A stretch of DNA of 64,000 nucleotides. Source: Bog-473 sp963738135. GTDB taxonomy: Bacteria > Actinomycetota > Acidimicrobiia > Acidimicrobiales > RAAP-2. Each line of letters opens with the position of its first letter. Positions within the stretch are counted from its first letter, which is position 1. The position numbers and the translations under genes were made by a program. The notes beneath the pieces were generated by a model. It was not told the DNA's origin. It did not search any database and was given only the letters and a program-made list of their open reading frames with translations. This document shows, in pieces, positions 19,098-28,407 of this stretch. Location: contig CAVTVK010000001.1 of NCBI GenBank assembly GCA_963738135.1, forward strand, positions 434,001 through 498,000, read 5' to 3'.

Positions 19098-20072
19098 CTA
19101 CCTCTGCCGCTCTTCGGTCTCAGTGACGCTTCCAATGGCGGCTTCGGCCTCTCCTGCCAATGTGCCCACGAGGTCCCTGGCCGATGACAAGTCCGTGATC
19201 AGATCGATCCCCTCGCCAGCCCAGATCGGTACGACGGCCGGGTCTTCTTGAGTCGCTGCCATTTCGTACGCGTCCAACACCTCTTCATCCGCTCGCAGCT
19301 CATCCTCGCGGCCTCGCCAGCGATCGAGGAACTCATTGCGCAACGTGCGCGCCGTGTAGCGGTTGGGCCAGGCGGAGCGTCGAGCGATATCGAGGACGCG
19401 GCTCCGCTCGGTGTCGTCCCCACTTCCCTCGAGTAGCGCCTTGGTGACCTCCGGAGCAACAAGCGCTTCCAAGCTTGCCTCGAACCGCGTTCCGACCAGT
19501 GCGCCAGCCCCGCCGAGCACCAGTGCAGCCGCTAGGCCGCGTCCGTCGGCGATGCCGCCCGCCGCCAAGACCGGCGTGGGGGCAGCAAGATCGACGACTG
19601 CAGGTACAAATGGGAAGGTGGCCCGTCGGCCACCGTGACCACCGGCTTCGGCGCCCTGGGCCACGATGACGTCGGCCCCGACATCGATGGCTTGACGGGC
19701 TTCGTGGAGGTCGGTCACCTGGACGATCAACGTGGCGCCCGCATTTCGGACGATCTCGGCGAATGGCCTCGGATCCCCGAAGGACAACATGATCGCGTTT
19801 GGTCCGTGCGCAAGGGTCCACTCGAGCGTCTCGGCATTGAGAGCCCAGGACAAGAACCCGACCCCCCAGGGGAAGCTCGTGGACGCTGCGACCAAATCGA
19901 GCTCACGCTCCAACCAGGCTCGATTGCCACCACCGCCGCCACCGACGAGGCCGAGGCCGCCGCCGTTGGACACCGCTGCGGCGAGTGCACCCCCAGCAAC
20001 GTCACCCATCGGGGCCAACGCCACGGGGTGCGCCACGCCAAGCAACTCCGTGAATGCGGTCCTCATCGGCAC
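19098..20072 (-). CDS. Nitronate monooxygenase family flavoprotein
   Basis: The 324-residue TIM barrel has LLGVAHPVALAPMGDVAGG at the N-terminus and VIVAQGAEAGGHGGRRAT (FMN phosphate-binding, with the conserved GxEAGGH) at about residues 135-152. VLAAGGIADGRGLAAALVLGGAGALVGTRF follows in two parts. The family oxidises alkyl nitronates with FMN and oxygen, and close relatives act as enoyl reductases. It lies downstream of the truncated haemoglobin gene on the same strand, 21 bases apart, so the two are likely co-transcribed. Confidence 0.87.
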   Translation of the reverse strand: MPMRTAFTELLGVAHPVALAPMGDVAGGALAAAVSNGGGLGLVGGGGGGNRAWLERELDLVAASTSFPWGVGFLSWALNAETLEWTLAHGPNAIMLSFGDPRPFAEIVRNAGATLIVQVTDLHEARQAIDVGADVIVAQGAEAGGHGGRRATFPFVPAVVDLAAPTPVLAAGGIADGRGLAAALVLGGAGALVGTRFEASLEALVAPEVTKALLEGSGDDTERSRVLDIARRSAWPNRYTARTLRNEFLDRWRGREDELRADEEVLDAYEMAATQEDPAVVPIWAGEGIDLITDLSSARDLVGTLAGEAEAAIGSVTETEERQR

Positions 20073-20093
20073 CCGCCCTTCATCGCTCGCAGC

Positions 20094-20546
20094 TTAGGGA
20101 GCACCGGACTCAGAGTCACAGTCACCTGATGGCGATGGCGTCCACGTGACATCCACCAGACGCCGCGCCAGGGTGCCCCCCATCCGTGCCGCGTGCTCCT
20201 TGGCCAGCTCGGAGAGCGGTCCCGCCCAACGGGCGTCAATGCTCTCGACCCACAGTGCGTACCAACGGTCGAAGTGTTCGACGTTGAGTGCTTTCAAATC
20301 GTGCACATGTTGGTGCGCTTCGAGAATCGATCCTTCATAGCCAGACTGGCGGAGCAGAACCCGGCACCAATAGTCGATGAGCTTGGGAATGTGGATGGCC
20401 CAATCGACCTCAGCGACCTCACCGAAAACCGGTTCGAGGAGCTCGTCGAAGACGATCTCCCGGTAGAAGCCGACGACCAGATCATGGATGTCGGTACGCG
20501 AACCGAGATCGTGATCCCGTTCCGCCACGTGCTCCGAAGAGCTCAT
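20094..20546 (-). CDS. Group III truncated haemoglobin
   Basis: I chose ATG 20546 (MSSSEHVAERDHDLGSR) because globin sequence starts soon after; the open frame to 20720 adds nothing family-like. The 150-residue protein has IHDLVVGFYREIVFDELLEPVF, WAIHIPKLIDYWCRVLL and HQHVHDLKALNVEHFDRW, where a His in AHQHVH is the likely proximal haem ligand. Group III globins bind oxygen or NO and are linked to NO or nitro-compound handling. The MarR gene lies upstream and nitronate monooxygenase downstream on the same strand. Confidence 0.82.
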   Translation of the reverse strand: MSSSEHVAERDHDLGSRTDIHDLVVGFYREIVFDELLEPVFGEVAEVDWAIHIPKLIDYWCRVLLRQSGYEGSILEAHQHVHDLKALNVEHFDRWYALWVESIDARWAGPLSELAKEHAARMGGTLARRLVDVTWTPSPSGDCDSESGAP

Positions 20547-20641
20547 CGGCTGATCACCCACCGAGAACACGCCGCAAAACTCCTCGTGCAGACGTTCATT
20601 GGAGTGCGTCCCCGTCGAGGCCACTTCCCGCCTCAATGGAG

Positions 20642-21103
20642 CTATCTCCCCTGCAACTCTCGCGCTGCAAGCGGACCCGGAAAGCCGTGAGTCCTTTGGA
20701 CTGGGGCCAGGTCTTCCCACGCTCCTGGGAGGTGAGGCGCAAGACGCTTGAGCTCTTCGAGGTGAAGAGCCGAAAGAACCTCCAGTCGTTCAGCGCCGTC
20801 TTCTGTGAGATGCAATCGGACAACCCGGTGATCGTCTTCGTCTCGGGTCCGACTCACCAGACCGGCCACAACAGCGCGGTCAACGAGACCTACCGCACTG
20901 TTGTGGATAAGGAGCAGATAGTCGGCTACTTCTCCGATCGTCGGACCACGGGGGTCATCATGCCCTCGGACGGCCAACAGCAACTGGTGCTGGGCGGGAG
21001 TGAGGCCTGCGACGCGCGCTTGGCTCTCGCTCCAGCGTTCGAAATGGCGGAGCCCAGTCCGCAAGGCCAGCAGGCGGGCGTAGACGGAATCGGGCAAACT
21101 CAC
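20642..21103 (-). CDS. MarR-family transcriptional regulator
   Basis: The 153-residue protein begins at GTG 21103. It has a winged helix-turn-helix: GLTPAQHQLLLAVRGHD, PTIGEVADYLLLIHNSAVGLVDRAVVAGL and the wing RTRDEDDHRVVRLHLTEDG. MarR proteins repress nearby genes and release DNA on binding small aromatic or oxidant ligands. It heads the apparent MarR, globin, nitronate monooxygenase group, and a perfect palindrome lies a few bases upstream of its own start. Autorepression is a reasonable inference. Confidence 0.88.
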   Translation of the reverse strand: MSLPDSVYARLLALRTGLRHFERWSESQARVAGLTPAQHQLLLAVRGHDDPRGPTIGEVADYLLLIHNSAVGLVDRAVVAGLVSRTRDEDDHRVVRLHLTEDGAERLEVLSALHLEELKRLAPHLPGAWEDLAPVQRTHGFPGPLAARELQGR

Positions 21104-21109
21104 TCCTGT

Positions 21110-21124
21110 CAGGATATCATCCTG
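21110..21124. promoter_or_regulatory. MarR operator candidate CAGGAT-ATC-ATCCTG
   Basis: A perfect 6-3-6 inverted repeat lies 7-21 bases upstream of the MarR GTG, overlapping the ribosome binding region. An AT-rich TATATC element just beyond could be the -10 box. The position suits autorepression. Confidence 0.6.
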
Positions 21125-21233
21125 GCACGATATATTTCACTAAATCTCAACTAGCCCTCCCACAACGGTCCCCCATCGCACCCCGCAACGTTGCAGGCGA
21201 AAGCGGCGAACGTGACTGAATCCGTCGCAGAGG

Positions 21234-23186
21234 ATGGCGAATGCCCAGGTGAGGGCTCTAACGCGACACGGTCAGCCCGAGAGAGCCGACAACGCAGCGG
21301 AGGCCGCGAACGGTCCGGGCGTGGCTGAAATCGCGCAGCCTGTCGCCGATCGGCCACCCCGCGAGAACACCGAAAACGTGCTCGGCGACTTCACCACGAC
21401 TCGGGCGATTCTCCCCCTGGTGCCCCTGGCAGTGGTGATCGGGGTGCTCGGAGCCGGCATCTCGCTGGCCCTCCTCGACATGATCGGGTTCTTTACCAAC
21501 CTGTTTTATTTCCAGCGACTCAGCGTGCATCTGGTCTCCCCCTACGGCAACACCTTGGGCGCCATCGCCGTGATCATCCCTATCGGGGGCGGTCTGGTCG
21601 TCGGACTGATGGCCCGGTTCGGCTCCGAGCAGATCCGGGGCCACGGCATCCCCGAGGCGATGGAGCGGATCCTCATCAATGGCAGCAAGGTCCAACCCCG
21701 CCTCGCCATCTTGAAGCCGATCTCGAGCGCCATCAGCATCGGGACCGGTGGGCCCTTCGGCGCCGAGGGACCAATCATCCTGACTGGCGGTGCCGTCGGG
21801 TCGGTCGTAGGCCAGCTCTTCCATCTCACGGCCGCCCAGCGCAAGAGCCTCCTGGTCGCCGGGGCCGCAGCAGGGATGAGCGCTGTGTTCGGAACCCCGG
21901 TCGCGGCCACGTTGTTCGGCGTCGAACTCCTGGCCTTCGAGTTCAAACCCCGATCGATGGTCCTCATCGGGATCGCAGCCGCGACGGCCGACGCCCTGCG
22001 CATGGTGATGGCCAGCGCCGGCCTGGTCGCGCCACAACCGATCTTCCCGGTTCCATCGCACCCGCCCCTCGGCGGAGTGGTTCTGCTCGGAGCAACCGCG
22101 GTCGGCGTCGCCTGTGGCTTCGCGGCATGGCTGATGACGCAGGCGGTCTATCGGTCCGAAGACCTTTTCAAGAAGTTGACGGGCCATCTGGACTGGATGT
22201 GGTGGCCGATGATCGGGGGCCTCATCATCGGTCTCGGTGGCCTTGTCGATTCCCGGGCGCTCGGCGTCGGGTACGACACCATCCACGCCGAGCTTCTCGG
22301 CGAACTCGGCGTGAGCGCCTTGGCCGTCCTGTTCGTCGTCAAGCTGGTCATCTGGTCGGGTGCACTCGGCAGCGGGACCAGCGGCGGCATCCTCGCCCCA
22401 ATCCTGATGATGGGAGCCGCCCTCGGGGGGGTCTTAGGCCATGTCCTCCCAGGTACCTCCCCCGGGGTATGGGCACTGATTGGAATGGCCGGGGCCTTGG
22501 CGGGGGTCACTCGCTCACCCTTCACCGCCATCATCTTTGCCTTCGAGCTCACACACGACGCCAACAGCCTGCTCGCTCTGTTGGTCGTGGCCACCGTGTC
22601 CCACCTGGTCAGCGTGCTCGTGCTCAAACGGTCGATCCTGACTGAAAAGGTGGTTCGGCGAGGCTTTCACGTCATGCGGGAATACTCCGTCGACCCGCTC
22701 GAAGCAACGTTTGTGCGCGAGGTCATGGACACTGACGTCTTCACTGTTGAACCAGATCGGCCGCTCTCCGATCTCTACGGTGCACTGGGCGAAGGTTCAC
22801 CGGAACGACGCCAACGGCTCTATCCAGTCCTTGGTGGCGGCGGCGAACTTGTGGGGATCTTGCCGTGGTCGTCGGTGCTCGCGGCCCGCGCAACTGGCCA
22901 AAGCGTCTGCGAGGCAATGCTGGCACCGAAAGCAATCGCGTACCCCGATGAGATACTCCGAACGGTTGCCGATCGCATGGCTGAGCTAGGTATCGGCGTG
23001 ATTCCCGTGGTCGAGCGGACCGATACGACGCGTCTCCGGGGTCTCATCACCCAGTTCGACCTGCTCGAGGCTCGCCAGAAGCTCCTCGAAGAGGAGCGCC
23101 ACGCAGAGCGAGTGCTCACACTGCGACGTGTGGCGCCGCCGGTTCGCGGCGGACCCGATGACGCAGACGGGTCGGGAACCGACTGA
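21234..23186 (+). CDS. ClC-family chloride channel/transporter with CBS domains
   Basis: The 650-residue membrane protein has the ClC signatures in order: GHGIPEAM (usual GSGIP with Ser replaced by His), GTGGPFGAEGP containing the gating Glu, and GTSGGILAP. Many hydrophobic helices lie between residues about 55 and 470. The C-terminal region has two CBS-like modules, starting FVREVMDTDVFTV and CEAMLAPKAIAYPD, which bind adenine nucleotides in other ClCs. It moves chloride or another anion across the membrane. It is divergent from the MarR gene with 130 bases between. His in the first filter motif is seen in many bacterial CBS-type ClCs. Confidence 0.9.
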   Translation: MANAQVRALTRHGQPERADNAAEAANGPGVAEIAQPVADRPPRENTENVLGDFTTTRAILPLVPLAVVIGVLGAGISLALLDMIGFFTNLFYFQRLSVHLVSPYGNTLGAIAVIIPIGGGLVVGLMARFGSEQIRGHGIPEAMERILINGSKVQPRLAILKPISSAISIGTGGPFGAEGPIILTGGAVGSVVGQLFHLTAAQRKSLLVAGAAAGMSAVFGTPVAATLFGVELLAFEFKPRSMVLIGIAAATADALRMVMASAGLVAPQPIFPVPSHPPLGGVVLLGATAVGVACGFAAWLMTQAVYRSEDLFKKLTGHLDWMWWPMIGGLIIGLGGLVDSRALGVGYDTIHAELLGELGVSALAVLFVVKLVIWSGALGSGTSGGILAPILMMGAALGGVLGHVLPGTSPGVWALIGMAGALAGVTRSPFTAIIFAFELTHDANSLLALLVVATVSHLVSVLVLKRSILTEKVVRRGFHVMREYSVDPLEATFVREVMDTDVFTVEPDRPLSDLYGALGEGSPERRQRLYPVLGGGGELVGILPWSSVLAARATGQSVCEAMLAPKAIAYPDEILRTVADRMAELGIGVIPVVERTDTTRLRGLITQFDLLEARQKLLEEERHAERVLTLRRVAPPVRGGPDDADGSGTD

Positions 23187-23315
23187 CTAGGTGCCAGCGG
23201 TCCGGCATGCCTTCATTCTGAGTGGGTCATTTACTCGCCAAGCTCGTCCGGGCCCCGCTTCGTATGGGCTCGCCCTGGCGAAGCCGTTGAGCGATCGTCT
23301 CGATAGGTTGAAGTA

Positions 23316-23928
23316 GTGCAGCGAACGATCACCGACTACTCCCTCGACGGCGAGGACGAATGGGTGGCGCATCTGTCGTGTGGTCACCGCCAGCATGTAC
23401 GCCATCACCCGCCGTTCCAGCTGCGCGAGTGGGTGCTGGACCCCCAAGGGCGCAACACCCACATCGGGACGCCGCTCGACTGCCCTCTCTGCGACCGGAC
23501 CGAAATGCCCGAGGGGCTGCGGCTACTTCGCACGAGTGCACAGTGGGACGAGCACACAATGCCGAATGGCCTCGGACGAGCGCATCGGATCGCTGCTGGG
23601 ACGTGGGGAGATCGTCGTATACGACGGGCATTTGCGCTTTGCCGCGCGCACCGAGCCCGAATTGGACACCATCCTGAGCCGAGGTTCGATCCAGGCGATC
23701 CCTCCCGAGGTCGAGCACGAAATAGAGCCACTTGATGGGGTTTGGTTCTCAATCGACTTCCTCTCAATAGCCGAGGAAAATGCGGATCCCAGCGATCAGG
23801 CCTTGCGTGCTCAGGACTTCGAGAGTGGGGGCGAGACGGCCTGCTGGGCCCACCTCCTCTGTGAGGAATGCGGAGCCGTCCTCGATGGCGGACCGCACGC
23901 AATGGGATGCAATGGGAAGTGGTATTGA
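23316..23928 (+). pseudogene. DUF3565-DUF1971 protein, frameshifted
   Basis: The first frame encodes SLDGEDEWVAHLSCGHRQHVRH and DCPLCDRTEMPEGL, a DUF3565 domain. It then enters DUF1971 (MPNGLGRAHRIAAGTW), the TehB N-terminal-like cupin. At about 23607, in a run of G, the frame changes. GEIVVYDGHLRFAAR, IPPEVEHEIEPL and a cysteine-rich tail (HLLCEECGAVLDGG) follow to a stop at 23928. Both halves look well conserved, so this is either a very recent pseudogene or a homopolymer error. The domains are associated with tellurite resistance, but function is not proven. Confidence 0.75.
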
Positions 23929-24252
23929 ATCGACCGCACAATGAGCCGCTCCCTTTTCGGTTACTTTGAGATCTCCGGCGCCACCAGGCGGCTCTCGTGG
24001 TTGAAGGCGCCTACCTTTCGGAGCCGATGAGACCTACCGTTCTCGCCGCGACATCACTCCATCGGTGCACTTGTCTGGACTTCTCATACCACAGGCTCTC
24101 CGCGACGTCATGTTCACGGAGCGCACGGTCACCGGAATGTCAGTGGTCCCGATACGCAAAGTCGAAGCTTCACCGCCAGCGATCGCATCGTCGGCGCCCA
24201 TCTAAGGGCTCTCCAATCGCGGCGCGACACAAGGGGTGACCCAACATCGCAC
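23929..24252. other. Intergenic stretch, nothing recognised
   Basis: The 324 bases between two convergent genes contain only short frames with no family resemblance, no RNA gene and no convincing terminator. Confidence 0.4.
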
Positions 24253-26103
24253 TCACCGGCCCCAGTTGATCGGTTCTGTCTCGCCCGAGCTGGTCGAGGT
24301 CACACGGCTGGTGGTCTCATTCACATCGCCAGATCCCAGTATTGGGACATTGAGCGACGACGGTGACGTAGGGCTCCAGACGATCTGATACACCCCTCCG
24401 GGGACGGTCTTCTTCTGGGGAGTACTCAAGATGCACGGCAAGGGGGTGGTCAGGGCCGAGAGCAAGCTCGCACAGTCGCTCGTCGGAGCCTGCGTCGTGA
24501 GAACAAACTGGAGATGATCTCCCGCCGGCACGGAGTACAGCGTGGGCGTCAGGCCGATGTCGTACCGCTGCAGCGTCCCGGCCGCGGCATAGCGATCGGC
24601 CGTGTCCGGATGGTCCGGCAGCACCATCAGCTGTTTCTTGTCGTACCACGATTGAGTGCGATCCACTGCTCGGAGACTCCCCAAGACCGTCCCAGTAGCC
24701 AGCTGGGTGCTCTTGCCATCCGGTTCGACATCGAACAGAGTCCCGATGAGTTCTAAATTGCGATTGCTGGAACGCGCGTAGATCGTGGCGGCAATCGGAC
24801 CACCGATCGTCACCTGGCGCCTGAAGGATGGCGCGTCAAAGCTGATCGATGTCTTCCCCGCGACCGGCTGGCCCCAGAGAATCCGGGATGACCCCGAACC
24901 CTGCAAGGAGGTTGACAACGAACCGCCGTCGCCCAGGCGGTACGCCGTGTAGTCGCCTGTCAACGGGTAGGTCTTGGCGTTGGCCCATTGCCCCGCCTGC
25001 AGGTCGTAGAGGTGCATCGGCGTCGAAGTATTCGTGATCCCGGTGTGCTCACCCTTCAACCAGGTGTCGTACCACTCGAGTTGGATCGCGTCATCCAAAC
25101 CCTGGCCGTGCATCCATGGCCCAACGACAATTTGGTACCGGCCTGTTGTCGATTGATCTGGATCCATGGGACCGAACGGCGCCCGGTGCGCATAGGCATT
25201 CTGGAAAATGGCGTACTCGATCAACGAACCTGGTCCGTCAGTCGGATACCACCCACTCCAGAGCAGCGCCGGGATCCCGTTCTTAACGATCTGCGGAGCC
25301 ACGTTGTAGGTGGTCCGCTCCTGCCAGAATTTGCCGTTGTACGCGGCGGGGCCGCCGGAAACGAACTGATGCTCCAGCGCGTCGTTGGCGGCATTGTTCA
25401 GCGGTTCATTCTTCGTACCGTCGAGGGACTGGGCCAGCGGGCTGTCGAAGAGCCCGGCAACTTGACTCGGAATTCCCCCGGCGAAGTAATTGTCGTAGCT
25501 GTTGGCTGCACAGGCCGGAAGAATCTCCTTGACCGGTGACTGCGGTCCGACGGCGGCTGCTGTGAAGATCTGGTCGATCCCGAGAAACGAGCAGCCATCG
25601 AGCCCTACCACGCCGTTGGAGCCCGAAAGCTTGTGCGCAGCCCAATGGACGAGCGCCACGCTGTCCTTGGTCTGACGGGGTCCGAAGAAAGATGAGGCGA
25701 CCTGACTCCCGCCAGGCCCGTAGGTGTCGCCGGTACCACGGACCTCGACCACAGCGTTGATGTAGCCGCGGGTGACGTAGTAGCTGTTCGGGAGCTGGGC
25801 CGCGCCGGAATACGGATCCTGCGTGAGGAGCACCGGAAAGGTGCCTGAGACCCTGTTCCCGGTGGAGACATCCGACGGGTAGCCGACGTTGGCGAGCAGC
25901 GTCACGCCGTCGTCCATCTTGAGCGGCACGTTGTGCACTGTCGTCATGCCGTAGCGGACCGGATCCGGCTGCCATGAACCCCCGGGCCAAGGCGTGTCAG
26001 CGGCGCGAATGGACGCTCCCGCTTGCGACAGGTCAGTCATGGTCAAGAGCCCCATGAAGCAAAGCGTCAGTCCCACCATCCTCAATGCAACACGAGCATT
26101 CAT
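24253..26103 (-). CDS. Secreted CocE/NonD-family (X-Pro dipeptidyl-peptidase-like) hydrolase
   Basis: The 616-residue protein has an N-terminal signal peptide (MVGLTLCFMGLLTMTDLSQA) and so acts outside the membrane. The alpha/beta-hydrolase core shows VPLKMDDGVTLLANVGYP, VVEVRGTGDTYG and the nucleophile motif GLDGCSFLG (Ser in GCSFLG), then WMHG with the probable catalytic His. A C-terminal jelly-roll domain (FRRQVTIGGPIAATIYA) completes the CocE architecture. Such enzymes cleave esters or amides. Its start lies one base after the amidase stop, so it is the last gene of the operon that begins at 29305. Confidence 0.88.
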   Translation of the reverse strand: MNARVALRMVGLTLCFMGLLTMTDLSQAGASIRAADTPWPGGSWQPDPVRYGMTTVHNVPLKMDDGVTLLANVGYPSDVSTGNRVSGTFPVLLTQDPYSGAAQLPNSYYVTRGYINAVVEVRGTGDTYGPGGSQVASSFFGPRQTKDSVALVHWAAHKLSGSNGVVGLDGCSFLGIDQIFTAAAVGPQSPVKEILPACAANSYDNYFAGGIPSQVAGLFDSPLAQSLDGTKNEPLNNAANDALEHQFVSGGPAAYNGKFWQERTTYNVAPQIVKNGIPALLWSGWYPTDGPGSLIEYAIFQNAYAHRAPFGPMDPDQSTTGRYQIVVGPWMHGQGLDDAIQLEWYDTWLKGEHTGITNTSTPMHLYDLQAGQWANAKTYPLTGDYTAYRLGDGGSLSTSLQGSGSSRILWGQPVAGKTSISFDAPSFRRQVTIGGPIAATIYARSSNRNLELIGTLFDVEPDGKSTQLATGTVLGSLRAVDRTQSWYDKKQLMVLPDHPDTADRYAAAGTLQRYDIGLTPTLYSVPAGDHLQFVLTTQAPTSDCASLLSALTTPLPCILSTPQKKTVPGGVYQIVWSPTSPSSLNVPILGSGDVNETTSRVTSTSSGETEPINWGR

Positions 26104-26104
26104 C

Positions 26105-27514
26105 TCATTCTCCTCCTATGGGGGGACCCGGGTGGTGGGACGACCACGGCAGTGCCGCCTCCAACTGAGCGGCCAGCCGCAGGAGATCGGCTTCGCTGAG
26201 CCGACGACCCGCGAGCTGCACGCCTATCGGGAGACCTGAGCTGCTCCAGGCGACTGGAATGCTCAGTGCAGGCTGGCCGGACAGGTTGAACGGCTGGGCG
26301 AAGTTGGGAAATGTCCCAAAGGTCGCCATGTGCTCTGCCGTTGTCTGCTCCCATGGTGCCCATGACACGGAGGGGGGGAGCATGCCCGCAGTCGGCGAAA
26401 CCAGGACGTCCACGTCCTCCCAGAAGGTGAGGAACTCGGCCGATGACTTGCGCGTCAGATCCACCATTTGCGCATGTTCGGCTACCGTCAACCCCGCCAA
26501 CCTCTGCGCAATCGGTCGATTGCGCGGCTCGAGAAGCTCGTAGTGCTCAGAGCTCACCAAACCGGCTGCGCCGGGGACCTCCGCTGGAATGAGCGCCGCC
26601 TGCAGAATGACTCCCCAATCTGGCGTGCCGGACACCACGTGGTGCCCCAGGCTCTCCAGCACCGCTCCGACACGAACCGCGGCATCGGCGCACTCGCTCT
26701 CCACTGAGCCGAACGGCGGGGACGTGGTCACTGCGATCCGCAGTTGTCCGCACACTGCCACGGTCTGCTCCAAATAGGTGTCCGTCGGACGCGGGGACCA
26801 CGCCGAAAGCGGATCACCTGTACCGACCATCACGTCCAACATGGCGGCGGCATCTCGGACGGAGCGGGCGATCACCCCGGGTTCGCTTGTCCCGAAGTAG
26901 GCCTTCCCCTCCTCCGGCCCGAAGGACACCAGACCTCTGGTCGGCTTCAGACCGACCAACCCACAGAACGCGGCGGGTACGCGGGTTGATCCCGCGCCAT
27001 CCGTGCCATGAGCGATCGAACAGAGACCGGCCGCCAACGCCGCTGCCGCTCCCCCGCTGGAGCCACCTGGGGTTCGTTCTGGATCCCACGGATTGCGGCA
27101 GATACCGTTCAATTCTGACGATGTCATGGATGTGCAGAACTCGGGGATGTTCGTCTTCCCGATGACCACGAGTCCGGCCTCACGGATTCGTCGAACCAAA
27201 GGGTCGTCCGCGCTCCTTACGTTGTCAGCAAAGGCCTTCGAGGAGTGGGTTGTCGGCAAGCCCGCGACATCAATGACGTCCTTGACGGAGATGGCGACAC
27301 CGTGGAGCGGGCCGACATCCGTGGGGTCCCGTGCTATCTGCACATCGGCTTTTTCAGCGGCCTCGAGCGCCCCGCTGGCGTCGACCGTCACGTACGAATG
27401 CAGCGCAGGATCGAGGCGATCGATGCGCTCGAGGTATTCCCGAACGAGATCGACCGACGAGGCTGCCCTCCGCCGAATGGACTGTGCCTGCTCGACGGCA
27501 TCCAACCAGATCAT
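26105..27514 (-). CDS. Amidase (amidase-signature family)
   Basis: I chose ATG 27514 (MIWLDAVEQAQSIRR) because GAGGAGCGGGGGACC precedes it; the longer frame reaches 27574. The 469-residue enzyme carries the Ser-Ser-Lys triad: Lys in VAISVKDVIDVAG, cis-Ser in TPGGSSGGAAAALAAG and the nucleophile Ser in GTDGAGSTRVPAAF. It hydrolyses an amide to acid and ammonia or amine in the cytosol. Genes for a secreted CocE hydrolase and an SDR are adjacent in the same operon, suggesting stepwise opening of one substrate. Confidence 0.9.
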   Translation of the reverse strand: MIWLDAVEQAQSIRRRAASSVDLVREYLERIDRLDPALHSYVTVDASGALEAAEKADVQIARDPTDVGPLHGVAISVKDVIDVAGLPTTHSSKAFADNVRSADDPLVRRIREAGLVVIGKTNIPEFCTSMTSSELNGICRNPWDPERTPGGSSGGAAAALAAGLCSIAHGTDGAGSTRVPAAFCGLVGLKPTRGLVSFGPEEGKAYFGTSEPGVIARSVRDAAAMLDVMVGTGDPLSAWSPRPTDTYLEQTVAVCGQLRIAVTTSPPFGSVESECADAAVRVGAVLESLGHHVVSGTPDWGVILQAALIPAEVPGAAGLVSSEHYELLEPRNRPIAQRLAGLTVAEHAQMVDLTRKSSAEFLTFWEDVDVLVSPTAGMLPPSVSWAPWEQTTAEHMATFGTFPNFAQPFNLSGQPALSIPVAWSSSGLPIGVQLAGRRLSEADLLRLAAQLEAALPWSSHHPGPPIGGE

Positions 27515-27624
27515 CGGTCCCCCGCTCCTCGTCGGGACAGCGCGAACGCACGGACTGCGTTCACCAGCTGGCATCCCCAGGAAACTGCGCTCCGGGTGTC
27601 GGCCGTCATCATGCGGAGATCTCT

Positions 27625-28407
27625 CTACCCCTGCATGAATCCACCGGCATCAACCGGGATCGACTGCCCGGTGATCGTCCGGCTCTCGTCGCTGGCAAGG
27701 AAGAGCGCCAGATTGGCAACATCATCCGTGGACGAGATGTCGCGGAGCGCGACGCCCCGGAGAAGCCGCTCACGGTGGGCCTCGTACTCCACCCCTTGCT
27801 CCTCGGCCATCCGGCGGACCCAGTTTCGCCACAGCTCGGTGTCGATGGATCCGGGAACGACGCAGTTGCAGCGGATGCCGTACTCGCCGACGTCAAGGGC
27901 GACAACCTTGGTGAAAGCCCGCAGCGCCGCTTTGGCAGTCACATAATGACTCTTGCGGGTCATCCCGGCGTAGGCGCTCGTGGAAGAGAAATTGAGGATC
28001 ACTCCCGCCCGCCGCTCCAGCATCGATTGCTTGAGGACTTCACGCGTGCACAGCATCGCTGCCGTCACATCAATAGCGATCGTCGCGTTCCAGTTCTCGA
28101 GGGTTTGCTCCCAGATGTACCTGTCGGTACCGGGCGCCGCAGCGTTGTTGCACAGCACGTCGACATGGCCGAACTCCTCGACGGCCCGGGCGACCATGGC
28201 GATAACGTCGTCCTCGCTCGTGACGTCGGCCCGCATGGCAACGGCACCGGGCCCGGCCGCGGCCGCGGCCTCCTGCACCAGATCTTCGCGGCGAGCAGAC
28301 AGCAGGACCCTTGCGCCCTCTCTCACGAAGCGCGCTGCCATCACGGGACCGAGTCCCGTACTGGCGCCGGTGATGATGGCAACCTTCCCAGCGAGGCGAT
28401 CCGTCAC
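27625..28407 (-). CDS. Short-chain dehydrogenase/reductase
   Basis: The 260-residue protein has the cofactor motif IITGASTGLGPVM, VLCNNAAAP, the catalytic Ser in NFSSTSAY and Tyr/Lys in YVTAKAA, and ends ITGQSIPVDAGGF. It is a classical NAD(P)-dependent SDR, probably oxidising a secondary alcohol or reducing a ketone. Its ATG overlaps the stop of the SnoaL-like gene by four bases (28404-28407). A short piece of a close relative persists at 18240-18305. Confidence 0.9.
   Translation of the reverse strand: MTDRLAGKVAIITGASTGLGPVMAARFVREGARVLLSARREDLVQEAAAAAGPGAVAMRADVTSEDDVIAMVARAVEEFGHVDVLCNNAAAPGTDRYIWEQTLENWNATIAIDVTAAMLCTREVLKQSMLERRAGVILNFSSTSAYAGMTRKSHYVTAKAALRAFTKVVALDVGEYGIRCNCVVPGSIDTELWRNWVRRMAEEQGVEYEAHRERLLRGVALRDISSTDDVANLALFLASDESRTITGQSIPVDAGGFMQG

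Noticed and set aside
20546..20720. N-terminal extension of the truncated haemoglobin
   Set aside because: The open frame upstream of ATG 20546 has no globin similarity and overlaps the end of the MarR gene.
21234..23186. ClC protein as a fluoride exporter
   Set aside because: It keeps the gating Glu in GAEGP and the GxxxP-type third motif, and lacks the filter changes of fluoride-type ClCs; an ordinary anion ClC is more likely.
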